In this document: positions 16,800 through 25,399 of the stretch, piece by piece
How the letters are laid out: each line of letters starts with the position of its first letter
Position numbering within the stretch: the stretch's first letter is position 1
Assembly (NCBI RefSeq): GCF_016888335.1
Contig: NZ_JAFEJG010000004.1
Span: 868,001 to 932,000 of the forward strand
Origin: Janibacter endophyticus
GTDB taxonomy: Bacteria; Actinomycetota; Actinomycetes; Actinomycetales; Dermatophilaceae
Reading direction: 5' to 3'
DNA length: 64,000 bases
Notes under the pieces: model-generated
Told to the model about the DNA's origin: nothing
Seen by the model: the letters and a program-made list of their open reading frames with translations, nothing else
The model's database searches: none
Position numbers and translations under genes: made by a program

Positions 16800-17783
16800 T
16801 CAGGCGGGTGCAGGGGTGGGGTGGAGGATGATCTTGCCGAGGGTCTCGCTGGCCTCCATGAGGCGGAAGGCGTCGTGGATCTCCTCGAGCGGCATAACCC
16901 GGTCGACGACCGGGCGGATCCCGGTGGCAGAGATCATCCGGATCAGGGCGACCATCTCGGAGCGGGTGCACCCGGTCGAGCCGATGACGCGCAGCTGCTG
17001 GTAGAAGACGCGGTTGAGATCGGCCGGCGGCTGGTCACCGGTGGTGGCCCCGCAGACGACCACTGTGCCCCCGGGGCGCAAGGCCTTGAGCGAGTAGCTC
17101 CAGGTCGCCTCGCCGACCGTCTCGATGACGACGTCCACGCGCTCGGGCAGCCGCTCGCCAGGGGCGACTGCCGCAGCCGCGCCCCATTCAAGGGCCGTGG
17201 CGCGCTTCTCCGCCGAGCGGCTGGAGGCGTAGACGACCGCGCCGGCGGCCACCGCGAGCTTGATCGCGGCAGAGGCGACCCCTCCGCCGACCCCCTGGAC
17301 CAGCACTCGGTCCCCGGCCTTGATCTGCGCCTGGGTGAAGAGCATCCGGTAGGCGGTGCCCCAGGCAACGGGGAGACAGGCGGCCTCCTCGAACGACAGC
17401 TCCGGGGGCTTGGGGAGGACACAGCGCTCGGGGACCGAGACGACCTCGGCGAAGGTGCCGTTGTGGCGCTCGGACAGGAGCGCGCGGCGTGGGTCGAGGG
17501 TCTCGTCACCCATGCCGGCGTCTGGGTCGGCGATGATCGGGTAGACGATCACCTCGTTGCCGTCCTCGTCGTGCCCCGCAGCGTCGCAGCCGAGGATCAT
17601 CGGGAGGTGCTCCTCCGGGTGGCCCACCCCGCGCAGCGTCCACAGGTCGTGCATGTTGATCGAGGTCGCGACGATGCGGACGTTGGTCCACCCCGGGCGT
17701 CTCTCAGGCTCGGGGACGTCGGAGAGGACGAGACCTCCCAGCGGGTCGGTGGGACTCTGGCTGATGCAGGAGGCGGCGCGCAT
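16800..17783 (-). CDS. Medium-chain dehydrogenase/reductase (zinc-type alcohol dehydrogenase family, quinone-reductase-like)
   Basis: This 327-residue MDR protein has a GroES-like N-terminal half (NEVIVYPIIADPDAG, FAEVVSVPERCVLPKPP) and a Rossmann half with VLVQGVGGGVASAAIKLA and ETVGEATWSYSLKALRPGGT. The catalytic-zinc Cys/His pattern is not obvious, which favours a quinone oxidoreductase or enoyl-reductase-like subgroup. It leads a two-gene unit with mhpB, divergent from the Rieske operon and sharing the palindromic control site. Its substrate in the pathway is unknown. Reducing a side-chain double bond, as in a cinnamate-type substrate, is one speculative possibility. Confidence 0.85.
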   Translation of the reverse strand: MRAASCISQSPTDPLGGLVLSDVPEPERRPGWTNVRIVATSINMHDLWTLRGVGHPEEHLPMILGCDAAGHDEDGNEVIVYPIIADPDAGMGDETLDPRRALLSERHNGTFAEVVSVPERCVLPKPPELSFEEAACLPVAWGTAYRMLFTQAQIKAGDRVLVQGVGGGVASAAIKLAVAAGAVVYASSRSAEKRATALEWGAAAAVAPGERLPERVDVVIETVGEATWSYSLKALRPGGTVVVCGATTGDQPPADLNRVFYQQLRVIGSTGCTRSEMVALIRMISATGIRPVVDRVMPLEEIHDAFRLMEASETLGKIILHPTPAPA

Positions 17784-17825
17784 GGGACCCAGCCTCAGGG
17801 GCCGCCACAGGCAACTACAGCAGGT

Positions 17826-17842
17826 GTGCCGTACAACGGCAC
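17826..17842. promoter_or_regulatory. Palindrome GTGCCG-N5-CGGCAC in the divergent promoter region (site 3)
   Basis: This is the core of a longer perfect dyad with 14-bp arms (17819-17832 and 17836-17849). Its centre is about 50 bp from both the MDR start (17783) and the dioxygenase alpha start (17885), so one bound protein could control both directions. The core matches the site before livF, and one arm-mismatched version lies before the thioesterase gene. Confidence 0.7.
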
Positions 17843-17884
17843 ACCTGCTACCCGCGCTGGCGTGCGCGGGTGTGGCATGTCCGC

Positions 17885-19285
17885 ATGACCACCACTGACG
17901 ACACGAGGGCGGCCTCCCTTCGCGAACCTGTTGCGAAGGTCGGCGGCCTGACGCGCCCCGATGGCCTCAAGGCCAACATCGACACCTCTGGACTCGTAGA
18001 CGTCGAGACCGGCGTCGTCGACCGGGTGATCTACAGCGACGAGGCGATCTATCGGCAGGAGCTCCGGCGGGTCTTTGCCACCCAGTGGCTCTTCCTCGCG
18101 CACGAGGACCAGTTCCACAAGCCCGGCGACTTCTTCACGACGTGGATGGGCGAGGACCCGATCATCGTCACGAAGGACAAGAGGGGTCGGATCCGGGCCT
18201 ACCTCAACTCCTGCCGCCATCGGGGTGCCCGCGTCTGCCGCGCTGACTCCGGCCGGACGAAGAACTTCACGTGCAGCTACCACGGCTGGTCCTTCGACCT
18301 CGACGGCGACCTAGTCGCAGTGCCCAACAAGGACAAGTACCCGGACCACTTCGACCCCCGGGACTGGGGACTGGTCGAAGTTCCCCGGGTGCAGTCCTAC
18401 CGGGGGCTGATCTTCGGCACGTGGGACGCCGAGGGCGAGGAGCTCGCCGACTACCTCGGTGACATGGCCTGGTACATGGACGCCTTCCTCGACCGCGACC
18501 CTGAAGGGACCGTCGTTGTCGGCGACGTCCACCGCTGGGTCCTCGAGGGCAACTGGAAGCTCATGGCCGAGCAGTTCGCCACCGACTGGTACCACGTGAA
18601 CATGAGCCACGCGTCGGCGCTCTACGTCATGACCCCTCCCGGCAAGAAGCTCGCCGAGGCGGTGATCAACCGCCAGGGCCGTCAGTTCCTCTCCGACCGG
18701 GGTCACGGGGCGGGCTTCCCGGTCAACGCCAAGAACCGCTTCGATGCGCAACGGGTCCACGAGTACTACGACTACGACGCGCTGCGCGAGCGGTTGACCG
18801 ACGCGCGCGTCGAGGGACCGATGACCACGGGTCACGCGACCGTCTTCCCCAACTTCTCCTACCTGCCGGTCAACGGCTCGATCCGCGTGTGGCACCCCAA
18901 GGGACCGGACAAGATCGAGGTCTGGGCCTGGACCATCGTCGACCGATCAATGCCCGAGGACGTCCGCGAGGCGCAGCGGCTGTACAACCTGCGCACCTTC
19001 GGCCCCAGCGGCATCTTCGAGCAGGATGACGGGGAGAACTGGAGCGAGATCCAGGTGATCTCTGGCGGCTTCATCACGGGGGAGACCCCGCTGAATTTCC
19101 AGATGTCGCTCGGCACGGCTACCGAGGACGGTGTCCACCCGGGCAAGACTACCGAGCTCTTCAGCGACGCCGCCGGCCTGTCCTTCTACCGCCGCTGGTC
19201 CGAGCTGATGAGCACGCCGGCTTGGCACGAGACCCGTCCCCGGCCGAAGCGGCCGGGTGCAACCCCCGAGGAGCAGACCCCATGA
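17885..19285 (+). CDS. Ring-hydroxylating dioxygenase, alpha (large, catalytic) subunit
   Basis: This 466-residue Rieske oxygenase has [2Fe-2S] ligands Cys110, His112, Cys130 and His133 (CRHRG...CSYHGW). The mononuclear Fe site is in FATDWYHVNMSHAS (bridging Asp234, ligands His237 and His242), with the later Asp in GIFEQDDGENW. The last stretch is typical of the biphenyl/toluene/phenylpropionate group. With the beta subunit, ferredoxin and reductase downstream it forms a complete three-component dioxygenase making a cis-dihydrodiol. The ATG at 17885 is chosen over an upstream in-frame start inside the control region. The exact substrate is undetermined, with an HcaE-like (3-phenylpropionate/cinnamate) role favoured by MhpB and the C-C hydrolase. 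Confidence 0.93.
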   Translation: MTTTDDTRAASLREPVAKVGGLTRPDGLKANIDTSGLVDVETGVVDRVIYSDEAIYRQELRRVFATQWLFLAHEDQFHKPGDFFTTWMGEDPIIVTKDKRGRIRAYLNSCRHRGARVCRADSGRTKNFTCSYHGWSFDLDGDLVAVPNKDKYPDHFDPRDWGLVEVPRVQSYRGLIFGTWDAEGEELADYLGDMAWYMDAFLDRDPEGTVVVGDVHRWVLEGNWKLMAEQFATDWYHVNMSHASALYVMTPPGKKLAEAVINRQGRQFLSDRGHGAGFPVNAKNRFDAQRVHEYYDYDALRERLTDARVEGPMTTGHATVFPNFSYLPVNGSIRVWHPKGPDKIEVWAWTIVDRSMPEDVREAQRLYNLRTFGPSGIFEQDDGENWSEIQVISGGFITGETPLNFQMSLGTATEDGVHPGKTTELFSDAAGLSFYRRWSELMSTPAWHETRPRPKRPGATPEEQTP

Positions 19286-19620
19286 GCGAAGGCATCCGCG
19301 TGGCAGCTGTCGACGACATCCCCGAGGGCGAGGGCGTCGTCATCTCCAAGGACGTCACCGGAACCGAGGATGACATCGCGCTCCTCAAGGACGACGACGG
19401 CTCGGTCTGGGCACTCGACAACACCTGCCCGCACGAGGTGGCCTCGCTGGCGGACGGATGGGTCGAGGACGGCTTCGTCGAGTGCCCCCTCCACGCGAGT
19501 AAGTTCTGCCTCAAGACCGGTGACGTGCAGTCGTTGCCGGCCCCGCGGGGAGTCTCGAGCCACCGCGTCGAGGTCCGCGACGGAGAGGTCTACCTCTTCC
19601 CGGGGGCACCTGCGTCATGA
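19282..19620 (+). CDS. Rieske ferredoxin component of the dioxygenase
   Basis: This 112-residue soluble Rieske protein has cluster ligands Cys49, His51, Cys68 and His71 (NTCPHEVAS and ECPLHASKF). It carries electrons from the reductase to the terminal oxygenase. Its ATG overlaps the alpha-subunit stop by 4 bp and its own stop overlaps the reductase start by 4 bp, so the electron-transfer chain is translated as a coupled block. Confidence 0.95.
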   Translation: MSEGIRVAAVDDIPEGEGVVISKDVTGTEDDIALLKDDDGSVWALDNTCPHEVASLADGWVEDGFVECPLHASKFCLKTGDVQSLPAPRGVSSHRVEVRDGEVYLFPGAPAS

Positions 19621-20846
19621 GCGAGTCGCCGCGCAGCGTCCTCGTAGTCGGTGGTGGGATCGCGGGCGTGAGCACCGTCTCCGGCCTGCGCCGTCACGGC
19701 TTCGAGGGCGAGATCGTTCTCGTCGACCCTGACAAGCTGCCCTACGACCGGCCGCCTCTGTCAAAGGAGTACCTGGCCGGCGGCCGGGACCTCGACGGCA
19801 TCGCGCTGCAGGCGGCGCAGTGGTACGTCGATCAAGACGTCACCCTTGTCGGTGAGGTCACGGTGACGTCCGTGCACCCGGACGAGCACGAGGTCGTCCT
19901 CTCCGACGGCAGGGTCCTCACGCCGGACCGGGTCGTCCTCGCCACTGGTGGCCGGGCGGCCCGGCCGCCCATCCCCGGCGTGGAGTCGCCGCGGGTCCAT
20001 GTCCTCCGGGAGCGGGCCGACGCAGACCGGCTCCGGGAGGACCTGCGACCGGGGGCGCGGCTGCTCGTCGTGGGTGCCGGGCTCATCGGCGCCGAGGTGG
20101 CCTCGACCGCCAACGACCTGGGCTGCCAGGTCACCCTCGTCGACCCGGTTGCCGTCCCGCTGGAGCGGGCGGTGGGGCACGACCTCGCCCTGTGGCTCCA
20201 CGAGATGCACGCGAGGCGGGGCATCGAGACGGTGCAGACGACGGTCGAGTCGATGCGCGACGAGCCGTACGGGACCGTCCTCGTCCAGCTCGTCGGCGAG
20301 GGCGAGCCTCGCCGCGCCGACGCCGTGCTGCTAGGCGTCGGCATGGTCCCGGACACCGCGCTCGCCGAGGCCGCAGGCCTCGAGACGGACGGTGGTGTCC
20401 TCACCGACGCCGGCCAGGTAACCTCCCACCCCTTCGTCCTGGCCGTCGGTGACGTCGCCCGGCGACGCCAGGAGGACGGCTCGCCCGCACCGAGGGAGGA
20501 GCACTGGGAGGCCGCGACGCGGTCCGCCGACCGGGCCGTCGCGACGATCCTCGGGCTCCCCGCGCCGAGCGAGGGCGCCCCCTGGTTCTGGTCCGACCGG
20601 CACGGCCACCACGTGGAGTGCATCGGTCTCATGGAGCATGCCGACGAGGTCGTCCTTCGGGGCAGCCTCGACGAGGTGCCCCTCTCTGTCTACGGCCTGC
20701 GCGAGGGTCGCGTCGTGGCCGTGGCCTCTGTCGACGACGCGACGGCCTCGAAGGCCGGACGTCGCCTCGTCGACCGCGGTGTCTCCGTGTCCGCGGACCA
20801 GCTGGCGGACACCTCGACCGATCTCCGTCGGCTGCTCCGCGGCTGA
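19617..20846 (+). CDS. Dioxygenase ferredoxin reductase (FAD, NADH-dependent)
   Basis: This 409-residue BphA4/HcaD-type reductase has an N-terminal FAD dinucleotide motif (VLVVGGGIAGVSTV), the DRPPLSKEYL segment, a second Rossmann motif for NAD(P)H (LLVVGAGLIGAEVAST) and the FAD-binding block HPFVLAVGDVA. It oxidises NADH and reduces the Rieske ferredoxin. It is coupled to the ferredoxin gene by a 4-bp overlap. Confidence 0.94.
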   Translation: MSESPRSVLVVGGGIAGVSTVSGLRRHGFEGEIVLVDPDKLPYDRPPLSKEYLAGGRDLDGIALQAAQWYVDQDVTLVGEVTVTSVHPDEHEVVLSDGRVLTPDRVVLATGGRAARPPIPGVESPRVHVLRERADADRLREDLRPGARLLVVGAGLIGAEVASTANDLGCQVTLVDPVAVPLERAVGHDLALWLHEMHARRGIETVQTTVESMRDEPYGTVLVQLVGEGEPRRADAVLLGVGMVPDTALAEAAGLETDGGVLTDAGQVTSHPFVLAVGDVARRRQEDGSPAPREEHWEAATRSADRAVATILGLPAPSEGAPWFWSDRHGHHVECIGLMEHADEVVLRGSLDEVPLSVYGLREGRVVAVASVDDATASKAGRRLVDRGVSVSADQLADTSTDLRRLLRG

Positions 20847-20906
20847 CGTTCCACCACGCGGCACGAGTGATGTCGCGGCAAGCAGGGAAGGGAGTCAGAT
20901 TCCACC

Positions 20907-21533
20907 GTGACCATCACGACGAACGACGGCGACCAGATGAACATCCCCGACGCACGCCCCGGGGCGAAGGCGCCTGGTCGGAGCGACGACCGGGCCGGCC
21001 AGCGCGCAGACGCGCACACGGTCTTCGAGATCAGCCAGTTCTACTTCCAGGAGGCGGCCTGCCTCGACGATGGCCGTTTCACCGACTGGCTGGACCTGCT
21101 CGCGGACGACCTCGAGTACTGGATGCCGACGCGCACGAACCGGCTGCGACGTCAACAGTCGCTCTCGATCGAGCCGCGTGGCGGGACCTCGTACTTCGAC
21201 GAGACCAAGCAGTCCCTCGAGTGGCGCATCCGCCGGTTCGACTCCGGCATGGCGTGGGCCGAGGACCCGCCCTCCCGGACCCGTCACCTCATCTCCAACG
21301 TCATCGCGACGCACGTGGACCCCGACGAGCACCCGGGATTCACCGTGGACGACCTGAACGTCCGGACAGCCTTCATGGTCTACCGGTCGCGGCTGCAGCA
21401 CGAGAACAACCTCTTCGCGGGTCAGCGCACCGACATCCTCCGTCGCCGCGGCAGCTCCTTCGAAGTGGCCCGGCGAGAGATCCTCCTCGACCAGAACGTG
21501 CTGCAGGCGAAGAACCTCTCGATCTTCTTCTGA
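20907..21533 (+). CDS. Ring-hydroxylating dioxygenase, beta (small) subunit
   Basis: This 208-residue SnoaL/NTF2-like beta subunit has HTVFEISQFYFQEAACLDDGRF, DWLDLLADDLEYWMPTRTNR, DETKQSLEWRIRRFDSGMAW, RTRHLISNV and the C-terminal DQNVLQAKNLSIFF, which fits BphA2/HcaF-type subunits. It stabilises the alpha3beta3 oxygenase. The order alpha-ferredoxin-reductase-beta differs from the common alpha-beta-ferredoxin-reductase order. I use the GTG at 20907, and the ATG at 20937 is an alternative because the nearest purine-rich site is about 12 nt from the GTG. Confidence 0.9.
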   Translation: MTITTNDGDQMNIPDARPGAKAPGRSDDRAGQRADAHTVFEISQFYFQEAACLDDGRFTDWLDLLADDLEYWMPTRTNRLRRQQSLSIEPRGGTSYFDETKQSLEWRIRRFDSGMAWAEDPPSRTRHLISNVIATHVDPDEHPGFTVDDLNVRTAFMVYRSRLQHENNLFAGQRTDILRRRGSSFEVARREILLDQNVLQAKNLSIFF

Positions 21534-21570
21534 CAGAGCACGCAACCCCGCTTCAGCAAAGGACAGGTAC

Positions 21571-22446
21571 GTGGACACCACAGCTTCTCAGCCCATGCCG
21601 GAGATCACCCGGCACACGATCACGACCACGCTTGGGGACATCGCCGTCGCAGAGGCGGGCTCCGGGCCGGTCCTCGTGATGCTGCACGGCGGTGGGCCGG
21701 GCGCCTCGGGGCTGAGCAACTACACCCAGAACCTCCCCGCTTTGGCGCAGCACTTCCAGGTAGTCCTACCCGACCAGCCGGGCTTCGGCGACTCCTACCG
21801 GCCGTCCGAGGAGGACCTCCAGGACCGCTCGATCACGCAGATCGCCGTCGACGCGCTCTTCCAGGCGCTTGACGCCATGGGCATCGACACCTTCCACCTG
21901 CTCGGCAACAGCCTCGGCGGCGCGGCCGCGATCGCCATGGCGCAGCAGCGACCCGAGCGCGTCGCCCGGCTCATCCTCATGGCGCCCGGTGGTGGATGGC
22001 TGCCGTTCGGGCCGACCCCCACCGAGGGCCAGAAGCAGATGTTCATCTACTACAACGGCTCCGGACCCTCGGAGAAGAAGATGGCCAGCTTCATCCGGAC
22101 GATGGTCTACGACCACAAGCAGTTCGGCGAGGACGTGGTGCGGGCCCGGTACGAGGCCTCGCTCGACAAGAGCCACATCGAGTTCTACCACCGCTACAAC
22201 GCCGCCTTCGCGCGCCGGCACGGCATGGACCCGCTGTGGCGTGACCTCCACCTCATCAAGAGCCCCACCCTGCTCCTGTGGGGCAGGGACGACCGCACCA
22301 TCACGCTCGAAGGCGCCCAGCTCATGCTCAAGCAGATCAAGGACGTCCAGCTCCACGTCTTCGGTGCCTGCGGTCACTGGGTCCAGCTCGAGCGCCAGGC
22401 CGAGTTCGAGCGGCACGTCATCGACTTCGGCGTGGGCGCGAGATGA
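21571..22446 (+). CDS. Alpha/beta hydrolase for meta-cleavage product (MhpC/BphD/HsaD family)
   Basis: This 291-residue C-C bond hydrolase has oxyanion segment LHGGGPGASGLSNY, nucleophile Ser114 in LLGNSLGGAAAI, the acid in WGRDDRTI and the catalytic His in GACGHWVQLERQ. The MLHGGGPGASG block is specific for meta-cleavage hydrolases. It would split the MhpB product into 2-hydroxypenta-2,4-dienoate and a carboxylic acid. It overlaps the dehydrogenase gene downstream by 4 bp. No hydratase, aldolase or acetaldehyde dehydrogenase for the dienoate is present in this window. Confidence 0.92.
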   Translation: MDTTASQPMPEITRHTITTTLGDIAVAEAGSGPVLVMLHGGGPGASGLSNYTQNLPALAQHFQVVLPDQPGFGDSYRPSEEDLQDRSITQIAVDALFQALDAMGIDTFHLLGNSLGGAAAIAMAQQRPERVARLILMAPGGGWLPFGPTPTEGQKQMFIYYNGSGPSEKKMASFIRTMVYDHKQFGEDVVRARYEASLDKSHIEFYHRYNAAFARRHGMDPLWRDLHLIKSPTLLLWGRDDRTITLEGAQLMLKQIKDVQLHVFGACGHWVQLERQAEFERHVIDFGVGAR

Positions 22447-23285
22447 GTGCTCCGAAGGGGTGGCTCGAGGGCGACGTCGCTCTCGTGACCGGCGGCGGCT
22501 CCGGGGTGGGCCGTGCCGTCGTGGAGCGGTTCCTCCACGAAGGGGCCTCCGTGGCGGCCTTCGGTATCGACGAGGAGCAGCTCGCCGCCCTGAAGCGGGA
22601 GAGCGCACACCCGGAGCGGCTGCTCACCGTCACCGGTGACGTGCGCAGCTCGGCGGACCTGCACCGTGCCGTCGACGGGGTCAAGCGGGCCTTCGGCCGC
22701 ATCGACACCGTCGTCGCCAACGCGGGGGTCTGGGACTACCAGCGGTCCTTGACGCGGATGTCGGCCGAGGACGTCGAGGCGACGTTCGACGAGATCTTCG
22801 CGATTAACGTCAAGGGGTACCTCCTGACCGCCGAGGCGACCTGGCGCGAGCTCGTGACCACGCGGGGCAGCCTCATCATGACGCTGTCCAACGCGTCCTT
22901 CTACGTCAACGGCGGCGGGCCGGTCTACACCGCGAGCAAGCACGCGAGCCTCGGACTGATGCGCGAGCTCGCCTACGAGCTGGCGCCGAAGGTGCGCGTC
23001 AACGGCGTCGCATGCGGCGGGATGGATACGGACCTGCGGGGGCCCGCAGCGCTGTCCATGGAGTCCCGGGCCATCGGGGCGTCCTTCGCGCGGCGCCGCA
23101 GCGACGGCACCCGGCCGCCGATCCCGCTTCACGACTCCAGCCACGACCCCCGGGACTTCACCGGGCCCTTCGTCCTGCTGGCTGCCAGCTCCCAGTCCGG
23201 GCCCATGACCGGGCACGCGATCTCCATCGACGGAGGCATGGGGGTCCGCGGGTTCGCGTCCGACGCCGGGGGCGACCACCTGTGA
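22443..23285 (+). CDS. cis-Dihydrodiol dehydrogenase (SDR, HcaB/BphB-like)
   Basis: This 280-residue short-chain dehydrogenase has the cofactor motif TGGGSGVG (16-23), NAG in VVANAGVWDYQ and catalytic Tyr162/Lys166 in VYTASKHASLGLMREL. The NAGVWDY segment and the GMDTDLRGP region match the BphB/HcaB subgroup. It would rearomatise the dihydrodiol to a catechol, feeding MhpB. The ATG at 22443 overlaps the hydrolase stop by 4 bp. Confidence 0.92.
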   Translation: MSAPKGWLEGDVALVTGGGSGVGRAVVERFLHEGASVAAFGIDEEQLAALKRESAHPERLLTVTGDVRSSADLHRAVDGVKRAFGRIDTVVANAGVWDYQRSLTRMSAEDVEATFDEIFAINVKGYLLTAEATWRELVTTRGSLIMTLSNASFYVNGGGPVYTASKHASLGLMRELAYELAPKVRVNGVACGGMDTDLRGPAALSMESRAIGASFARRRSDGTRPPIPLHDSSHDPRDFTGPFVLLAASSQSGPMTGHAISIDGGMGVRGFASDAGGDHL

Positions 23286-23340
23286 CCTCCCCCTTCGCGC
23301 CCCTTCGCCCTGACCCTCAGCCCCGTCTCAGGAGGACGAG

Positions 23341-24930
23341 ATGATCCTGGCTCACTCCGCCAACTCGGGCCACGCGCTCGATATCAACCCCGTCGCTGCG
23401 GTCAAGCGCAACGCCCGGCTGACCCCGGATAGCACGGTGCTGATCTACGAGGGTGGCGACGTCACCTACGCCGAGCTCGACGAGAAGGCCGCGAGGCTAG
23501 CGACCGACCTCGTGAGGAGCGGAGTGGGGGAGGGGGACCGGGTGGCCTACCTCGGCCTGAACAGCCCCTCCTTCCTCGTGACCATGTACGCCGCCTTCCG
23601 GGTCGGGGCACTCTTCGTCCCGATCAACTTCCGCCTCGCCGGGCCCGAGCTTGAGCGGGTCCTCGCCGCTAGCGGCGCCGACGCGATCGTCGCGGAGGAG
23701 GGCCATCGGGCAGAGGTCGACTCGGTCAAAGCGGGGTCGGCGATCCGCCGCTCCTTGCTCGTCGACGACGACCCGGCCGTCCCCGTCGCCGACGGCGCAG
23801 AGACCGGGGACTGGGAGCGGTGGTCGGCGGTGCTGGCTGCCTCGGAGCCGATGTCGGCGCACGTGCGACGCGACTATGACGACCCCGCGATCCTCATGTT
23901 CACGTCGGGGACGACAGGCCACCCTAAGGGAGTCATCCTCACCCACGGCAACATCTTCTGGAACTCGGTCAACGTCGACTCCATGGTTGACACCCGGCGC
24001 GGCGACGTCACCCACTGCGCGGCGCCGATCTTCCACATCGGCGCGCTGAACTCCTTCTTGCTCCGGGCGGTCTCGCGGGGCGGCAAGGCGGTCCTGCGAC
24101 GGCACTTCGACCCCGAGCAGATGGTCCGCGACATCGTCGAGCACAAGGTGAACTCGATGTTCGGCGTGCCCGCGATGTTTGCCGCGCTGCGCCGGGCGCC
24201 GGGTATCGAGGAGGTGGACTTGTCGTCGCTCACCGGTCTCATCGTGGCCGGTGCGCCGGTGCCGCCCTCCCTCATCACCCAGTTCCTGGAGCTTGACGTG
24301 ACGCTCCAGCAGGCCTGGGGGCTCACCGAGACAGCGCCCTTCGCGACGCACCTGCCTGCCGAGTGGACGCGCGAGAAGCTGGGCTCCGCGGGGGTGGCGA
24401 TGCCCTTCACCGAGGTGCGGATCGTCGATGTCGTCGACAAGACCCCGATGCCCACGGGGGAGCGGGGCGAGATCGTCGTCCGTGGGCCGAACGTCGCCGC
24501 CGGCTACTGGAACAACGCCGAGGCCACGTCGGCCGCGTACGACGACCAGGGCTGGTTCCACTCGGGAGACATCGGCTATCTCGACGAGGACGGCTTCCTC
24601 TTCATCGTCGACCGGCTCAAGGACATGATCATCACCGGAGGTGAGAACGTCTATCCCGCCGAGGTGGAGCGCGTCTACGCGGAGATGCCCGGGGTCCTCG
24701 ACGTCGCCGTCGTGGGCGTGCCCGACGAGAAGTGGGGCGAGGCAGTCTCAGCTGTTCTCACCGTCGCGGAGGGGACCGACATCACCCTCGAGAGTGTCCG
24801 CGAGTTCGGGAGCGAGCGTCTCGCCCGGTACAAGTTGCCCAGCCGTATCACCCTCGTGGCAGAGATGCCGCGTAACGCCTCGGGCAAGCTCGACAAGCTG
24901 ACGATCCGGCAGATTGCGGGGAAGGACTGA
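23341..24930 (+). CDS. Acyl-CoA synthetase (AMP-forming, fatty-acid/aromatic acid CoA ligase)
   Basis: This 529-residue ANL-superfamily ligase has the phosphate loop MFTSGTTGHPKGVILTHGN, the adenine motif QQAWGLTETAPF, the hinge region IVDRLKDMIITGGENVYP and the catalytic Lys in NASGKLDKLTIRQ. It has a good AGGAGG site 5 nt before the ATG at 23341. In a ring-fission operon it could activate either the incoming acid or the acid released by the C-C hydrolase. Having both a dioxygenase and a ligase suggests a side-chain acid other than free succinate. The substrate is unknown. Confidence 0.9.
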   Translation: MILAHSANSGHALDINPVAAVKRNARLTPDSTVLIYEGGDVTYAELDEKAARLATDLVRSGVGEGDRVAYLGLNSPSFLVTMYAAFRVGALFVPINFRLAGPELERVLAASGADAIVAEEGHRAEVDSVKAGSAIRRSLLVDDDPAVPVADGAETGDWERWSAVLAASEPMSAHVRRDYDDPAILMFTSGTTGHPKGVILTHGNIFWNSVNVDSMVDTRRGDVTHCAAPIFHIGALNSFLLRAVSRGGKAVLRRHFDPEQMVRDIVEHKVNSMFGVPAMFAALRRAPGIEEVDLSSLTGLIVAGAPVPPSLITQFLELDVTLQQAWGLTETAPFATHLPAEWTREKLGSAGVAMPFTEVRIVDVVDKTPMPTGERGEIVVRGPNVAAGYWNNAEATSAAYDDQGWFHSGDIGYLDEDGFLFIVDRLKDMIITGGENVYPAEVERVYAEMPGVLDVAVVGVPDEKWGEAVSAVLTVAEGTDITLESVREFGSERLARYKLPSRITLVAEMPRNASGKLDKLTIRQIAGKD

Positions 24931-25376
24931 TGCGCGCCGTTATCCCTCGCGCCCTGAGCCCGCGGGCGCCGTGGACCGCCGAGCTAGTGGACGGCGGACG
25001 CCGCGCTGCGACGTTCGCCCTCAAGGACGGTAGCGGGGCGACCTACCGGGTGAGGATCGAGCGCTGCGTGGAGGGCCGGCTCGCAGACAGCTATCCAGCC
25101 GGTGCGCACGACATCGAACTCGCTCCTGAGGGGCCCGTCCCGGCTGAGATGATCCTGGTCGCTACCGATGCCCTGGTGGAGGCGGACCCGCTCTGCCGGC
25201 GGGTAGTGCTGGCACTCGACCCGGAGGATATCGCAGCACACGAGACGGCGCAGCGTGCGGGCTACCGCCCGGGCGTCGAGGTCGATATCCGTGAAGGGAC
25301 GCTGTCACTTCTGGTGTACGAACCGGCCTGGGTTACCCAGACGGACATGGATCTGGACCGGGTCCCCACGGACTGA
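24930..25376 (+). CDS. Uncharacterised operon protein of 148 residues
   Basis: The start overlaps the ligase stop (TGATG), so it belongs to the operon. The N-terminal part is mostly beta-like (WTAELVDGGRRAATFALKDG, SGATYRVRIERC). The C-terminal part (DPEDIAAHETAQRAGYRPGV) resembles the helix after the CoA site of GNAT acetyltransferases, but I see no clear acetyl-CoA-binding loop. Third-position A/T is higher here than in core genes of the window. I cannot assign a function. A pathway accessory or decayed acetyltransferase are possibilities. Confidence 0.6.
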   Translation: MRAVIPRALSPRAPWTAELVDGGRRAATFALKDGSGATYRVRIERCVEGRLADSYPAGAHDIELAPEGPVPAEMILVATDALVEADPLCRRVVLALDPEDIAAHETAQRAGYRPGVEVDIREGTLSLLVYEPAWVTQTDMDLDRVPTD

Positions 25377-25399
25377 GTGGCCCCTCGTCGTGGGACGAG

